A stretch of DNA of 61,713 nucleotides, from the NCBI RefSeq assembly GCF_014737315.1, contig NZ_JPUF01000013.1:1-61713 (forward strand). Reading direction: 5' to 3'. Under the pieces are notes generated by a model, which made no database searches, was not told the DNA's origin, and was given only the letters and a program-made list of their open reading frames with translations. The position numbers and the translations under genes were made by a program. Shown one piece after another: positions 35,274 through 45,595 of the stretch (position 1 is the stretch's first letter; every line of letters starts with the position of its first letter). The stretch is from Treponema zioleckii (GTDB lineage Bacteria > Spirochaetota > Spirochaetia > Treponematales > Treponemataceae).

Positions 35274-37250
35274 ATGAACTTGAATGGAATTGCTGCTGTT
35301 GCAAAATCTGTCCGAAGTCTGTCAATCGATGCCATCCAGAAAGCCAATTCGGGTCATCCTGGACTCCCGCTTGGATGTGCAGAACTGGCTGCGGTTTTGT
35401 ACGGAGAAATCCTAAAACACAATCCTGCTGATTCAAAGTGGGCAGACCGAGACCGATTTGTTCTTTCTGCTGGTCACGGTTCTATGTTTTTGTATTCGAT
35501 TCTTCACTTGAGCGGATATAAAGTAACTCTTGATGATATAAAAAATTTCCGTCAGGTTGGCTCAAAGTGTCCTGGTCATCCTGAATTCGGTTGGACTGAT
35601 GGTGTTGAGAATACGTCTGGTCCACTCGGACAGGGAATTGCGATTGCTGTTGGTATGGCAATGGCTGAGTCTATGCTCGCCGCAAAATACAACACTCCAA
35701 AACATAAGATTGTAGACCATTACACATACGTTCTTACCGGCGAAGGCTGTCTTGAAGAAGGCGTTTCTTCTGAGGCAAGTTCGTTCGCAGGTCATAACAA
35801 ACTAGGAAAACTCATTGTTTTCTATGATCAGAATAAAATTTCGATTGACGGTTCAACTGACATTACTTTTACGGAAGATATTGCAAAGCGATATGAGGCT
35901 TATGGTTGGCAAGTTCTCAGAGGCGATATGTACGATGTTGAGGGAATCGTAAAACTCGTTGAGCAGGCAAAGGCAGAGACTGAGAAACCTACTTTGATTA
36001 TGCTCAAATCTGTAATCGGTAAGTTTGCTCCAAAACAGGGAACTCCTGCTGTTCATGGTGAGCCACTTGGCGATGCTGATGTTGCTCAGACAAAAATCAA
36101 TCTCGGATTTGACCCAGAGAAATTCTTCCAGATTGATGATGAGGCTGTAAAATACTTTGCGGCCAAAAAATCTGAGTTTGCTTCAAAGGAAGAGGCTTGG
36201 AACAAAGAGTTTGCTGAATGGCGAAAAGAGAATCCTGAGCTTGCAGGCGAATGGGATGCTAGCTTTAATGGTGTTGCTGATGGCGACTCTCATCTTTCAG
36301 ATCCTGTTTTTGAGGTTGGAAAATCAGTTGCAACCCGAACGGCTTCTGGCGAGATGATAAATGTTATGGGTGAGCGATACTCATATTTGGTTGGCGGCTC
36401 TGCAGACCTTAAAGGCTCTAACAAGGCTGGAATGAAATGCGACGGCGGAACATATACTCCAGAGAACCGAAAAGGTCGCTTCGTTGAGTACGGAATCCGA
36501 GAGTTCGGAATGGCTAGTGAGGCTCTTGGTATGGCTGCCCACGGCGGAATCAGGCCTTACGTTTCGACATACCTTGTTTTCTCAGACTATATGCGACCTT
36601 CAATTCGTCTTGCAGCGTTGATGAAGATGCCTGTAATCTATGATTTGACTCACGATTCAATTTACGTTGGTGAGGATGGCCCTACACATCAGCCTATCGA
36701 GCATCTTGCAAGTTTGAGGGCTATTCCGGGCTTGCAGGTTTTGCGTCCTGGTGATGCGGAGGAGACTGCCGCTGCATGGCATATTGCCATGACTTCTAAA
36801 GATCATCCTGTATTGTTCGCGCTCACTCGCCAGAACGTTCCTGTTTATGCAAAAGATGATGCTAACTGGCGCGAGACTATTAAAAAGGGTGCTTACATCG
36901 TAAAGAACGGTGCAGAGAATCCTGACGTTACTTTGGTTGCGACTGGTTCTGAAGTTAGCATGGCTCTTGAAGCAGCTTCTAAAGTTTCTGGAAAATCAGT
37001 TCGTGTTGTTTCTGTTTTGGACAAGAATCTTTTTGAGGCTCAGGATGAAGCTTTCCAGAAATCAATCCTCGGTGCAAATGCGCGTGTGATTGTTGTTGAG
37101 GCTGGTGTTCGAACTGGTTGGGAATTCTATGTACGAAACAAGAAAGATTTGTTCACAATCGACAGATTTGGTGAGAGTGGTCCTGCAAAGAAAGTTGCGG
37201 AGGCCCTTGGCTTTACTGCCGACAAGCTTGCTGAACTTATCAATGCGTAG
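35274..37250 (+). CDS. tkt: Transketolase
   Basis: Transketolase transfers two-carbon units with thiamine diphosphate in the non-oxidative pentose phosphate pathway. The 658-aa product has the N-terminal SIDAIQKANSGHPGLPLG, the ThDP-binding GEGCLEEGVSSEA segment, the catalytic Glu region (GIREFGMASEALGMA) and the DSIYVGEDGPTHQPIEHLASLR signature. Length is normal. The start has TGAGG upstream. A bidirectional terminator separates it from the convergent PBP1C gene. Confidence 0.97.
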   Translation: MNLNGIAAVAKSVRSLSIDAIQKANSGHPGLPLGCAELAAVLYGEILKHNPADSKWADRDRFVLSAGHGSMFLYSILHLSGYKVTLDDIKNFRQVGSKCPGHPEFGWTDGVENTSGPLGQGIAIAVGMAMAESMLAAKYNTPKHKIVDHYTYVLTGEGCLEEGVSSEASSFAGHNKLGKLIVFYDQNKISIDGSTDITFTEDIAKRYEAYGWQVLRGDMYDVEGIVKLVEQAKAETEKPTLIMLKSVIGKFAPKQGTPAVHGEPLGDADVAQTKINLGFDPEKFFQIDDEAVKYFAAKKSEFASKEEAWNKEFAEWRKENPELAGEWDASFNGVADGDSHLSDPVFEVGKSVATRTASGEMINVMGERYSYLVGGSADLKGSNKAGMKCDGGTYTPENRKGRFVEYGIREFGMASEALGMAAHGGIRPYVSTYLVFSDYMRPSIRLAALMKMPVIYDLTHDSIYVGEDGPTHQPIEHLASLRAIPGLQVLRPGDAEETAAAWHIAMTSKDHPVLFALTRQNVPVYAKDDANWRETIKKGAYIVKNGAENPDVTLVATGSEVSMALEAASKVSGKSVRVVSVLDKNLFEAQDEAFQKSILGANARVIVVEAGVRTGWEFYVRNKKDLFTIDRFGESGPAKKVAEALGFTADKLAELINA

Positions 37251-37283
37251 GGCATTGCGTATAAAATAGAAATATTTTGATGC

Positions 37284-37323
37284 AAAAATCGTGGTTTCCT
37301 TTTTGGGGCCACGATTTTTTTTG
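37284..37323. terminator. Bidirectional terminator between tkt and pbpC
   Basis: AAAAATCGTGG (37284-37294) pairs with CCACGATTTTT (37309-37319), with T-run on the plus strand and a complementary A-run on the other side. It serves convergent genes. Confidence 0.85.
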
Positions 37324-37337
37324 CTTTGCGGATATTG

Positions 37338-39653
37338 CTAATTTTCGGCGGAAAGAACAGTAAAATGCCTTGTGAGCGAGGTTCCGTTTGAGTCGCAGAT
37401 TGTGAGCGTGTGCGCTCCTGTTTTTGGGCTCGCTGCCATTTCGTGAAAATTTTGCGTTTTCCCCAAAAAATCACCGTCCAAATCCCAATAAACTATGCTG
37501 TCATCTTTGCGGGCCGCGGCTTGCATAATCATTGAGCCTTTCGTGCCGTCAATTTCGACTGGGATAATCAGGTTTGCTTTTTCGTCAGGGAAAATAATTA
37601 CCAAATCCTGGTTTGTGGATTTTTTATGATTTTCGACGAATGGCGGAAGCGGATTGTAACTCATATTGACACGCTTGTACCAGTTTTCGATATTTGGTGG
37701 CAGAACGAATCTTTTTTGAATCAGCGGAAGTTCCCCGGCTGGAAGATCGTCTGCTGTGGCTTGAAATTTACCATCTGGTGTGAGCGAGACAATTCTGCAG
37801 TAAGGGCAAGTTGTGCTGATTGGAGCATTTTTTGCCGTGAACGCTGTTCTCCGTTTTTCGCAGTTTTTCCCTGCAAGAAAGCCTGATTTTTCACAGACTT
37901 CAACGAGTTTTAATTCCGAATAGGGAACTTCTTGCCACGAAGTTTGGCCCAATGTTGAAAAAATGTCGAACATGATTGGGGCTGCCGTGAAGGAACTTTT
38001 TAATTCTGTGTTGCCGTTTCCGGCGGCATTTCCGACCCAAATTCCCACGGTGAATTCGGGAGTCGTTCCTACGCACCATGCGTCGCGGTTGCCGTTTGAC
38101 GTTCCCGTTTTCCATGCGATTTTTTTTGAGTGGGCGTATTTCTTCCAGTTTGCTTCGTCGCGCGGGCGAGCGCCTTCAACGAGGGCTGAAAGTGTAAGGT
38201 AGACGCTTCCGCGTGAGGACGGAAAATCGCTTGGGCGGTCTAGTGACTTGTTCATCATTTTTGCGTAGGCGTTCGTTACTTCAAAAAGCGTTACTTCGCC
38301 GCCGCCCAAAATTAGCGGAAGCCCGTATTCGTCGGCGGTGCGGTGAAAAGTAGTGAATCCGATTCGTTTTAGGTGTGCAAGAAAAGCGCTTACGCCGTAT
38401 TCGCGGAGTTCGCCGATGGCGGGAATGTTCAGCGAGCTGGAAAGTGCGTCGGCCGCCGAAATTACGCCCTGATATTCAGGAAGATTATTGTCTGGGCGAT
38501 AGCTTCCTATTCTGATTGGCACGTCGATTACGAGCTGATTTTTTAGGAGTTTTCCCGAATCAATCATTGCGGCGAACAAAAATGGCTTTAGAAGGCTTCC
38601 AGAACTTCGTTTCGCCTGAATCAAATCGACTGCATAATTGTCTGGATTCCGCTCGTAGCCGCCGGTATTTGCGCAATATGCCAGAATATTTCCTGTTTTT
38701 GTTTCAAGAACGAGAGCGGCTGCATTTTCGATTCCTTTTTTTGAAAAAACTTCCGACCAGCGTTCAAGGATTCTTGCTGAATTCAGCTGTATGTTCGAGT
38801 CTAGAGTCGTGTGGAATTTTGTTTGAGACTGATTTTTGGGAGAATCCTTTGTCGCTGTCTTTTTTAGATATTCAAGGTAGTGGGGCGAGAGGGCCGGAAG
38901 CGCATAGGGTTTTTGGGGTAATTCCTCTTCTTGCGAGAGCGCGAGGATTTTTTCTGAGAACTCTCCGTTTTTGTATAATTTTTGTAAAAGTTCATTTCTC
39001 TTTGCAAGGAGAATTTCTTTGTTTGCGCCAGGATAAACGAGGGCCGGCTGATTCGGAAGTACCGCGAGCGTTGCGGTTTCTGCCCAGGTCAGCTGGTCTG
39101 GCGCGCGGTTAAAATATCGCCATGAAGCGGCTTCAAGTCCGACTACGTTTCCGCCGAAAGGGGCGTTTGCGCAGTAAAGACTCAATATTTCTTTTTTTGA
39201 AAAACGCATTTCTAGCGAAACTGCAAGCAGGGCTTCTTTTGCTTTTTGAAAAATCGTTCGCTTAGGATGGTTTTCGAGTAGCCTGATTGTCTGCATCGTT
39301 ATTGTGGAGCCGCCGGAGACGATGCGATGATTTTTTAAATTGAGGGAAAATGCTCTTGCCAGCGAAAATGGGTCTACTCCGGGGTGCGAATAAAACCTTT
39401 TGTCTTCGAAGGCGATGATTGCTTTTTCGAATTTTTCGGGCACTTCGCATTCTTCAAGGCGCCATTGCTCGTCAGTGGCAACCTGCGCTCCGATAAGTTT
39501 GCCTTCCTTGTCGTAAACTGCATACGAAAATGGGCGTGATTTTAGGTTCAACGTGAATGAGCTTAAAAAGAGCAGTAAAACAAAAATAATCAACGCGGAA
39601 AGAAAAATAAAAATCCGCTTGTGGGAGTAAAAGATTTTTTTTATTGAATTCAT
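37338..39653 (-). CDS. pbpC: Penicillin-binding protein 1C (glycosyltransferase/transpeptidase)
   Basis: PBP1C polymerises lipid II in the inner membrane with its periplasmic domains outside. The 771-aa product has one N-terminal membrane anchor (residues 14-33), the GT51 domain with catalytic Glu in FEDKRFYSHPGVDP (about residue 83), transpeptidase motifs S353-LL-K356, SLN 407-409 and KTG 515-517, and a C-terminal BiPBP_C beta domain. The gene follows the alpha-2-macroglobulin gene on the same strand, the yfhM-pbpC pairing known from many bacteria. Start lacks a clear Shine-Dalgarno. Confidence 0.95.
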   Translation of the reverse strand: MNSIKKIFYSHKRIFIFLSALIIFVLLLFLSSFTLNLKSRPFSYAVYDKEGKLIGAQVATDEQWRLEECEVPEKFEKAIIAFEDKRFYSHPGVDPFSLARAFSLNLKNHRIVSGGSTITMQTIRLLENHPKRTIFQKAKEALLAVSLEMRFSKKEILSLYCANAPFGGNVVGLEAASWRYFNRAPDQLTWAETATLAVLPNQPALVYPGANKEILLAKRNELLQKLYKNGEFSEKILALSQEEELPQKPYALPALSPHYLEYLKKTATKDSPKNQSQTKFHTTLDSNIQLNSARILERWSEVFSKKGIENAAALVLETKTGNILAYCANTGGYERNPDNYAVDLIQAKRSSGSLLKPFLFAAMIDSGKLLKNQLVIDVPIRIGSYRPDNNLPEYQGVISAADALSSSLNIPAIGELREYGVSAFLAHLKRIGFTTFHRTADEYGLPLILGGGEVTLFEVTNAYAKMMNKSLDRPSDFPSSRGSVYLTLSALVEGARPRDEANWKKYAHSKKIAWKTGTSNGNRDAWCVGTTPEFTVGIWVGNAAGNGNTELKSSFTAAPIMFDIFSTLGQTSWQEVPYSELKLVEVCEKSGFLAGKNCEKRRTAFTAKNAPISTTCPYCRIVSLTPDGKFQATADDLPAGELPLIQKRFVLPPNIENWYKRVNMSYNPLPPFVENHKKSTNQDLVIIFPDEKANLIIPVEIDGTKGSMIMQAAARKDDSIVYWDLDGDFLGKTQNFHEMAASPKTGAHTLTICDSNGTSLTRHFTVLSAEN

Positions 39654-39685
39654 AATTTTGTGAGCTGAAGGTTGATTTTCCTTAA

Positions 39686-39745
39686 TTAAAAATCGGGCGA
39701 GCCGAGTTTTTTTTGATTTTACTCAGTTCTGTGCCCGATTTTTAA
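39686..39745. terminator. Hairpin between the macroglobulin gene and pbpC
   Basis: TTAAAAATCGGGC (39686-39698) and GCCCGATTTTTAA (39733-39745) form a perfect 13-bp stem with a 34-nt loop that contains a T-run. It lies downstream of the macroglobulin gene on the minus strand and may attenuate read-through into pbpC. Confidence 0.7.
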
Positions 39746-39752
39746 AAGGTTA

Positions 39753-42700
39753 TTACTTCAAAAAGTTCACTTCTCGTCCAGGAGAAATTGCGGAAATCTC
39801 GTTGTCGTACATTGCTTCAACGTGAATTGCCGGAATTATGTAATTTCCTGGGTAAGCGAGTGTTGCGTTGAATGTAAACGTTACGGTTTCGCCTCGTTTT
39901 AGGTCAAAGTAAGTGTAAATTGCCTCGTCCCTAATGTCTTGATACCTGTATGCGCTGCTTGTTGTGCCAGAAGCGAGTCGTTCGTTTGTGAATTCAAAGC
40001 CTGTTGGTACTGGCACTGTGAGTGCGAGGTTTTCAAGATTTTTTTCTGAAGTGTTTGTAATCTGAACCGAAATGTCTACTGGCGAGCCCTGTGCTTTATC
40101 TGTAACCCAGTTCAGGCCAGAGACTGTCATTTGGAGTCCAGAATTCTGTGCCGTTTCAGTTCCCGCTTTAGACATTCCCTTTGTGGTAAGAACGCCGAAA
40201 ATTGTCTTTGTGCCTTTGTTTGTCACTTGGACTTCCTGAGTTGCGCTGTCGGCTGCCACGAGTTGTTCGATTATGGCTCCGCCTGAAATCTTGTTTTTGA
40301 CGGACTTGCCGTTGCTCGTGATTTCGTACTCCGCTGGAATTTCAGCCTGTTTGCTGTAAATCGGGATAAGTGCAAAGAGCGACCAAGCTGTTTCTTGCGT
40401 GCTGAGCCATCTGTCGGAACTGAGCGTTTCGGCGATTTTCTTTGCGGCGCGGTCCGCTTCGTTTCGCATTCCTGAAAGGTTGTAAGTTATGAGCGTTACG
40501 GCCTGTTCGCGGAGTGACGAGCTAAAATCGCCTCCCGTTGACCTTGAGTCTGAGTTCTTAAACTTGTATTTTTTAAGAATGTCTGTTGCCGATTGTGCGC
40601 GTCCTGACTGTGCGTAGCTTGCCGCAAGAAGGAGGGCAGTTTCGCCAGACAAGTCGTCTTCGAGGAGAAGTCGGTTCATAGCTCCGAGGTTAGGTCTGTC
40701 GCCCAATGAGAGTACAAAGAGTCTGTAAGCCTGAGTTGCGGCGCTCGTTGAATTTGAGCGGGTCCAATCTGTTGAAGCCTTGGCAAGATGTTTCAAGGCT
40801 GGAGTGAGCAGTTCGTCTGGGACTGCGTAACCGTGATTCTTTGCTTCGAGCATAAAGTGCGTTGCGTAGCAGGTTCCCCATTCGCTGGTCTGCTGTTCGC
40901 CCTGCCAATATCCGAATGTTCCGCTTGGAGTTTGATAATTCGGGTAACGCTGAATAACTGAGTTTACGTTGCCTTTGATTTTTTCGACTTGTTCTTTCGA
41001 GAGTTTTAGGTACTCTGGAAGGTAAATCTGCGGGAATCCACCGCTTGTAATCTGCTCAATGCATCCGTGTGGATAGCCCGTGAGATATTCGAGTCGGCTT
41101 TCAAGCGAAAGCTGAGGATAGGTCGAAATCTCGGCGAAAAGTGTTGTGGTTGACTTTTCTGTTGGTGAGCTGACTTTTATTTTTTCTGTTGCGCCAGGTT
41201 TTACGGAGAATTCTGTTCTGTAAGTGACCGGGAATCCTCGTGATTTTACTTCGACTGAATCTGCGGCCTTAGCGGAACTTGAATCTGCTGAAATCGAGCT
41301 TTCGAATCTTGCGATGCCCTCCGTTTTGGTTTTTACCTGGAAGAGAATCGTCTTGTTTTCGTTCTTGGCTAGCGTTACTGTCTGCAAATCTGAATCTTCG
41401 ATTGCGCCCGTTACCTTAAAGCGTACTGTTGCGTTAATCTCTTTTTCAAGATTGTTGAATACAGTTACTGGAACTTGAATGATTTCGTTTGTTCCCAGTG
41501 TTCGAGGAAGCGTGTTCTGAATCATCAAGTCTGATTTTACAGGCACAGTTTTTTCGGTAGTTCCGTATGCGCCTTTATTTCCTGCGATTACCATTATGCG
41601 AACCGCACCGATGTATTCAGGCATTGTGAATTTTGTAGCTTTCTTTTCGCCAGCTTTGATTGTGAACGGACCGAAGAACTGAACGACCGGTTTGAATCGG
41701 TTGTCATTATTCTTTGCGTCATCGCCAGAAGAATCTGAACCTCCGATTGCAAGCAGGGTTTCGAGTTTTCCGCTGAAGGAATTCGTTACGTATTTGTATA
41801 AATCCCAGTTTTTGAGGAGAGATGCTTCTTTTTTGTAGAACTCGTTTCTTAGATTGATACTGTGGAAGTTCGTGATTCCGAGAAGACCTTCGTCAACGAC
41901 TGCGAGCGTGTAAGTCATTTCTTTGCCATTTTGCTCAGAAACGGAGATTGTAGCCTGCTGGTTCGGATTGAACGTTTTGCTCGTCGTGATTACTGGCGTG
42001 AGTTTTGTGTTCGGATTGTCCACTAAGACTGGCACTACACCGTAAAGCCTGATAGGAAGGCTGTTTTCTTTTTGGCCGTGAGGCTGGAGAAGAGTTACGT
42101 GTGCATAAATGTTCGGTGCCATATCCTCGGTCAACGAAAGCTGATATGTAGTTGTGCCTTCATTTGTCGGAACCCATTCCTGTTTGAGAACTTCGCCCGA
42201 TTTTTCAATTGTTATGAGAGCCTGGGCGTTCTTGTTCGCGTTGAATGATATTTTTGCGACTTCGCCGGTCGTGTACTGTTTTTTGTCAGTTACGAGAGGA
42301 ACCATTGCCGCGCTGCTGGAGCCGTTTTCTTGGGCGCGTCCTGCCCAGCCCGGCCAGTCAATGTAAACAATTTGTGCCGCGCTGTGGCCTTCTTCGTCAT
42401 TTACTTCAATAAGATATCGTCCCCAGTCAGGATATTTTACTTTGAATGTGAAAGAGCCCCGTCCAGACTGAATGCTGGCTTTCCCATCGTCAATGAGGCT
42501 TGAGTATCGTGAAGAAACGTATGTGGCTTCGGAATAAGCATCCTTTTCCCACCACCACTTCCAGTTAAGTTTGTACATCTTCCATTTTACTTCGGCAGAT
42601 GGAATTTCATTTCCCTCCGCATCTACGAGAAGAATGTCGGCTTTGTGGTCTACATCGGTAAGCAGCATGTTTCGCGCTGCATCGCCCTTTGGTAGTTTGA

Positions 42701-45263
42701 GTCCGACGTAACGCGAGTAAGGCGAGAATTTTATTGTTTTTGAGTTTGTTGAGAATGCTCCTGAAGGTTCGTAAAGCTTTGTTGTAAAGTTTGCGTTGAG
42801 CATTCCAGGAACGTCTGAGCCAGCCCAAAGTTTTTCGCTAAAGGCTGCTCTTGAGTCTTCGTTTAGTCTTCCGCTCCAAACATTCTGGCGGCTTGACTTT
42901 AAGCTTCTGCTCATGTTCGAGAATGTATATCCGGTGAAGTTGTCGAAGGCGTTCGGCAAGGTCGTAAAGAGAACAGAAACTTCTGCTTCGTAATTCGCTG
43001 TTGGTGCACCGTGGAGCCATGCTCCGGTAATCGTAAATAGTGTTGGATCGGTTTTGAGGATTTTCCTTTCCGTTTCAAGATTTATGCTCAATCTGTTCGG
43101 AATTATTTCTTCGACTTTGAGTTCTTTTGTCCACTGTTTTCCGCCGATTTTTACTTTTGCTACCCAGTTTCCTGTTCCGGCCTCTTTTTGAGTTTGCGTT
43201 TTGATTGCGTAGAAGCCGTTTTCTGATTTTGTGAATGTCTGTGTGTCTGTGACTCTGCCAAGCGGGTCTTGCAACGTAAAGAGCACAGGAATCTCTTTTG
43301 GAAGTGTTGAGTTCAAGTCCTGCAGGACGAACGTAAGATAAATGTCGTCTCCAGGTCTCCAGACTCCGCGTTCCCCGTAAATTGCGCCCTTTACGCCGTT
43401 CTCAGTTTTTACACCACCAACTTCAAAATGGCTCGTGCTGAGCTGCGTTCCGTCAGAAATCTTGAGGAATGAACTCTGATTTTTGTCTTGTGCGGTGATT
43501 ACGAAAGCTTTTTCTGATTTTTCCGCATCAAAATTTACGCAACCGTTTGCGTCGGTTTTAGAGCTTGCGAGTTTTTTTCCTGTGAATGAATAAAGTTCTA
43601 CGTTAATATCTTTGAGCGGTTTTGCGGTCTTCAAGTCTGCCACCGTAACGTGATACTTTCCTGTTGCGGTGCATTTTGCCATGAGCCCCAAATCCGAAAC
43701 GAGGACGTTTCTCTTGATGAGTGAGCGTGAATTGTAGTTTGGAAGATAATAAGCCGGATGGCATGGGTCGTCATCGTAGTACCAGAAAGTTCGTCTTAGC
43801 TCCCAGTCCATGTCGTTGTAGTAATCCCAGTAGCTCTTTTCGCGCGATTCGTTGGTGTCTGTGATTCTATCTTCCGGCATAGGAATCTTGCTGAAATCCT
43901 GATGCCCGCGCGTACAGTTGTACATTATCTGGTCGTGTCTGAACGATACGCGAATCTGGAACATTCCGTTCGGGTATTTTTTTACCAGCTCAGAAAGGTC
44001 GAGTCCGCGGTTGATAAACGTGTCTTTGTATGAATCTTTCCACTCAAAGAAAACTTTTTTCTCCCAGACCGGCTCGCCTACGCGGTACATTTCTCTTTCT
44101 TCGTCAAGTTCGTTTACCTGCAGGAACTGGTTTATGTTCCTGTTAGGAATAGCGTATGCCTGAAGCAAAAGACCTACAAGGTTCTTTGTTTTTACCGTTA
44201 CAATCGGTTTTTCCGTTGTCGGGATTATTATGCCGTCGTTTGCAAATTCAATACACGGCTTTTCCCAGGTGCCGGTGAGAGGCATTGCCGTTGTTCGGGC
44301 AAGCGTTGTGCCGTCAGCGCTTTTTATTCCTTCTTCAAAGGCTACTTCCGTTGAGCCAATCCACTGCGCGTCGTCAAAAATCGTGAGTAGGTTTCCGCTG
44401 ATTGTCGAATTGTACTTGCTGTAGTTTTTGAGCGCATCATTTTTTTTGAGAGAGATGAATGAAGAAATGTCCTGCGACTCGTCAAGATTTTTTGAGAAAC
44501 TTACGGTGATTGCAGTTTTGTCGTTCGTGTTTATGTCGATGATTTCAAAATCGTCTTTTTTTGGAAAGTTAAGTGTTTTGCTTCCTTTTAGTATCTTGTT
44601 CTGAACGTTGTCCAGACCGAGTGGCTTTCCGCTCCAATCAATTTCAAGTTTTTTTGCTTTTTCGGAATTCTGCACCGGAATTACGAAAGTCCATTCTTTT
44701 TTTTCGGTGGACTGTTTCCATTCAACAGATTTTTTTGAGCCATTTTCTTTTGCTGTAAGGATTTCTTGAATTACTGAAAGTTCTTCTGGAATGTCGGTGT
44801 TCAAAGAACCTGTGACCGAGAAAGTTTCACCAGATTTGTCCAGTTTTACGTCGTTGAAAGTTACTTTAAAATTCGGATAATCTACCAAAAATTCATGGCG
44901 ATAATAATTATCCTTAAAATCCGCGCCAAAAAGCTTTTTGCAGTCAACTGAAAGAACTAGCTCCGCGCCTGCCGGGTAAGAAGTTTCTGGAATGAACACC
45001 GCTTCCCGCTCCGTAATCTGCCATTCACCTTTTTGTTTTGGCGAGAGCGAAATTGCGTTCTCGATTTTTGTTTTAGGTTCTTCGGTGAAGCTTATGGCAA
45101 TCGGACTTTGCCGTCCGATTCTGATTGGTGAGACAGACTCAATGAATTTTTCTGTGTCTGGATTCCAACTGACTTTTTGATTTGCTCTAGAACAACTTGT
45201 GAGAGTTGCCAAAAAACAAATTACTGAGATAATTAAAATAGAAGAAAACTTAACTTTATTCAT
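39753..45263 (-). CDS. Alpha-2-macroglobulin family lipoprotein
   Basis: Bacterial alpha-2-macroglobulins trap proteases that enter the periplasm. The 1836-aa product begins with a lipoprotein signal peptide (lipobox LTSC, Cys24), carries MG domains (GAIYGERGVWRPGDDIYLTFVLQD is the MG signature), and has the thioester motif C1401-I-E-Q in GYPHGCIEQ, inside an alpha/alpha thioester domain. The long length and intact CxEQ class it with the YfhM type that pairs with PBP1C, which lies directly downstream. The start has no strong Shine-Dalgarno. No cofactor gene is seen beside it. Confidence 0.93.
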   Translation of the reverse strand: MNKVKFSSILIISVICFLATLTSCSRANQKVSWNPDTEKFIESVSPIRIGRQSPIAISFTEEPKTKIENAISLSPKQKGEWQITEREAVFIPETSYPAGAELVLSVDCKKLFGADFKDNYYRHEFLVDYPNFKVTFNDVKLDKSGETFSVTGSLNTDIPEELSVIQEILTAKENGSKKSVEWKQSTEKKEWTFVIPVQNSEKAKKLEIDWSGKPLGLDNVQNKILKGSKTLNFPKKDDFEIIDINTNDKTAITVSFSKNLDESQDISSFISLKKNDALKNYSKYNSTISGNLLTIFDDAQWIGSTEVAFEEGIKSADGTTLARTTAMPLTGTWEKPCIEFANDGIIIPTTEKPIVTVKTKNLVGLLLQAYAIPNRNINQFLQVNELDEEREMYRVGEPVWEKKVFFEWKDSYKDTFINRGLDLSELVKKYPNGMFQIRVSFRHDQIMYNCTRGHQDFSKIPMPEDRITDTNESREKSYWDYYNDMDWELRRTFWYYDDDPCHPAYYLPNYNSRSLIKRNVLVSDLGLMAKCTATGKYHVTVADLKTAKPLKDINVELYSFTGKKLASSKTDANGCVNFDAEKSEKAFVITAQDKNQSSFLKISDGTQLSTSHFEVGGVKTENGVKGAIYGERGVWRPGDDIYLTFVLQDLNSTLPKEIPVLFTLQDPLGRVTDTQTFTKSENGFYAIKTQTQKEAGTGNWVAKVKIGGKQWTKELKVEEIIPNRLSINLETERKILKTDPTLFTITGAWLHGAPTANYEAEVSVLFTTLPNAFDNFTGYTFSNMSRSLKSSRQNVWSGRLNEDSRAAFSEKLWAGSDVPGMLNANFTTKLYEPSGAFSTNSKTIKFSPYSRYVGLKLPKGDAARNMLLTDVDHKADILLVDAEGNEIPSAEVKWKMYKLNWKWWWEKDAYSEATYVSSRYSSLIDDGKASIQSGRGSFTFKVKYPDWGRYLIEVNDEEGHSAAQIVYIDWPGWAGRAQENGSSSAAMVPLVTDKKQYTTGEVAKISFNANKNAQALITIEKSGEVLKQEWVPTNEGTTTYQLSLTEDMAPNIYAHVTLLQPHGQKENSLPIRLYGVVPVLVDNPNTKLTPVITTSKTFNPNQQATISVSEQNGKEMTYTLAVVDEGLLGITNFHSINLRNEFYKKEASLLKNWDLYKYVTNSFSGKLETLLAIGGSDSSGDDAKNNDNRFKPVVQFFGPFTIKAGEKKATKFTMPEYIGAVRIMVIAGNKGAYGTTEKTVPVKSDLMIQNTLPRTLGTNEIIQVPVTVFNNLEKEINATVRFKVTGAIEDSDLQTVTLAKNENKTILFQVKTKTEGIARFESSISADSSSAKAADSVEVKSRGFPVTYRTEFSVKPGATEKIKVSSPTEKSTTTLFAEISTYPQLSLESRLEYLTGYPHGCIEQITSGGFPQIYLPEYLKLSKEQVEKIKGNVNSVIQRYPNYQTPSGTFGYWQGEQQTSEWGTCYATHFMLEAKNHGYAVPDELLTPALKHLAKASTDWTRSNSTSAATQAYRLFVLSLGDRPNLGAMNRLLLEDDLSGETALLLAASYAQSGRAQSATDILKKYKFKNSDSRSTGGDFSSSLREQAVTLITYNLSGMRNEADRAAKKIAETLSSDRWLSTQETAWSLFALIPIYSKQAEIPAEYEITSNGKSVKNKISGGAIIEQLVAADSATQEVQVTNKGTKTIFGVLTTKGMSKAGTETAQNSGLQMTVSGLNWVTDKAQGSPVDISVQITNTSEKNLENLALTVPVPTGFEFTNERLASGTTSSAYRYQDIRDEAIYTYFDLKRGETVTFTFNATLAYPGNYIIPAIHVEAMYDNEISAISPGREVNFLK

Positions 45264-45552
45264 AATTGTTTATTATAAAAAAGTTTTTAGTGTTTTCAAC
45301 ATTTTGGTAAGGAAAATTAAAAGAAAAGTTCGGAATGATTCAATTTGTTCTTTAAAATCTCAAAATTTGTTATAAAAATAGTAGGTAATAGCTTTTTTTA
45401 GAGAAAAAATGCCGCCAGTACAACAAATAATAATTAACCGTCAGTCCAAATTTGTTTCGGAATCTTTGTTTTGGGATTCGTTATGCTAGGATTGTCCGAT
45501 AAGTTCGTTGCGCATGGCCGGTGAGCCAGTCGCAGGAACGGCCACCGTAAAG
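45264..45552. other. Intergenic stretch between lgt and macroglobulin gene
   Basis: About 290 nt without a credible gene. It includes the promoter region of the leftward macroglobulin gene, a degenerate REP-like word (TTTGTTTCGGAATCTT near 45447-45464) and a GGCCG/CGGCC inverted repeat near 45510-45545. Confidence 0.4.
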
Positions 45553-45573
45553 ACCCCGAAACAAGTTCGGGGT
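45553..45573 (-). repeat. REP-like hairpin after lgt
   Basis: ACCCCGAA (45553-45560) and TTCGGGGT (45566-45573) form a perfect 8-bp stem with a 5-nt loop. On the minus strand the element reads GTCACCCCGAACTTG..., the same design as repeats at 46.64 and 61.17 kb. It may end lgt transcription. Confidence 0.65.
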
Positions 45574-45595
45574 GACACGATGAATTGATTTTTGT

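Noticed and set aside
38516-39112. 198-codon frame opposite pbpC
   Set aside because: Antisense to the well-conserved transpeptidase and glycosyltransferase domains, low-complexity translation, no start signal.
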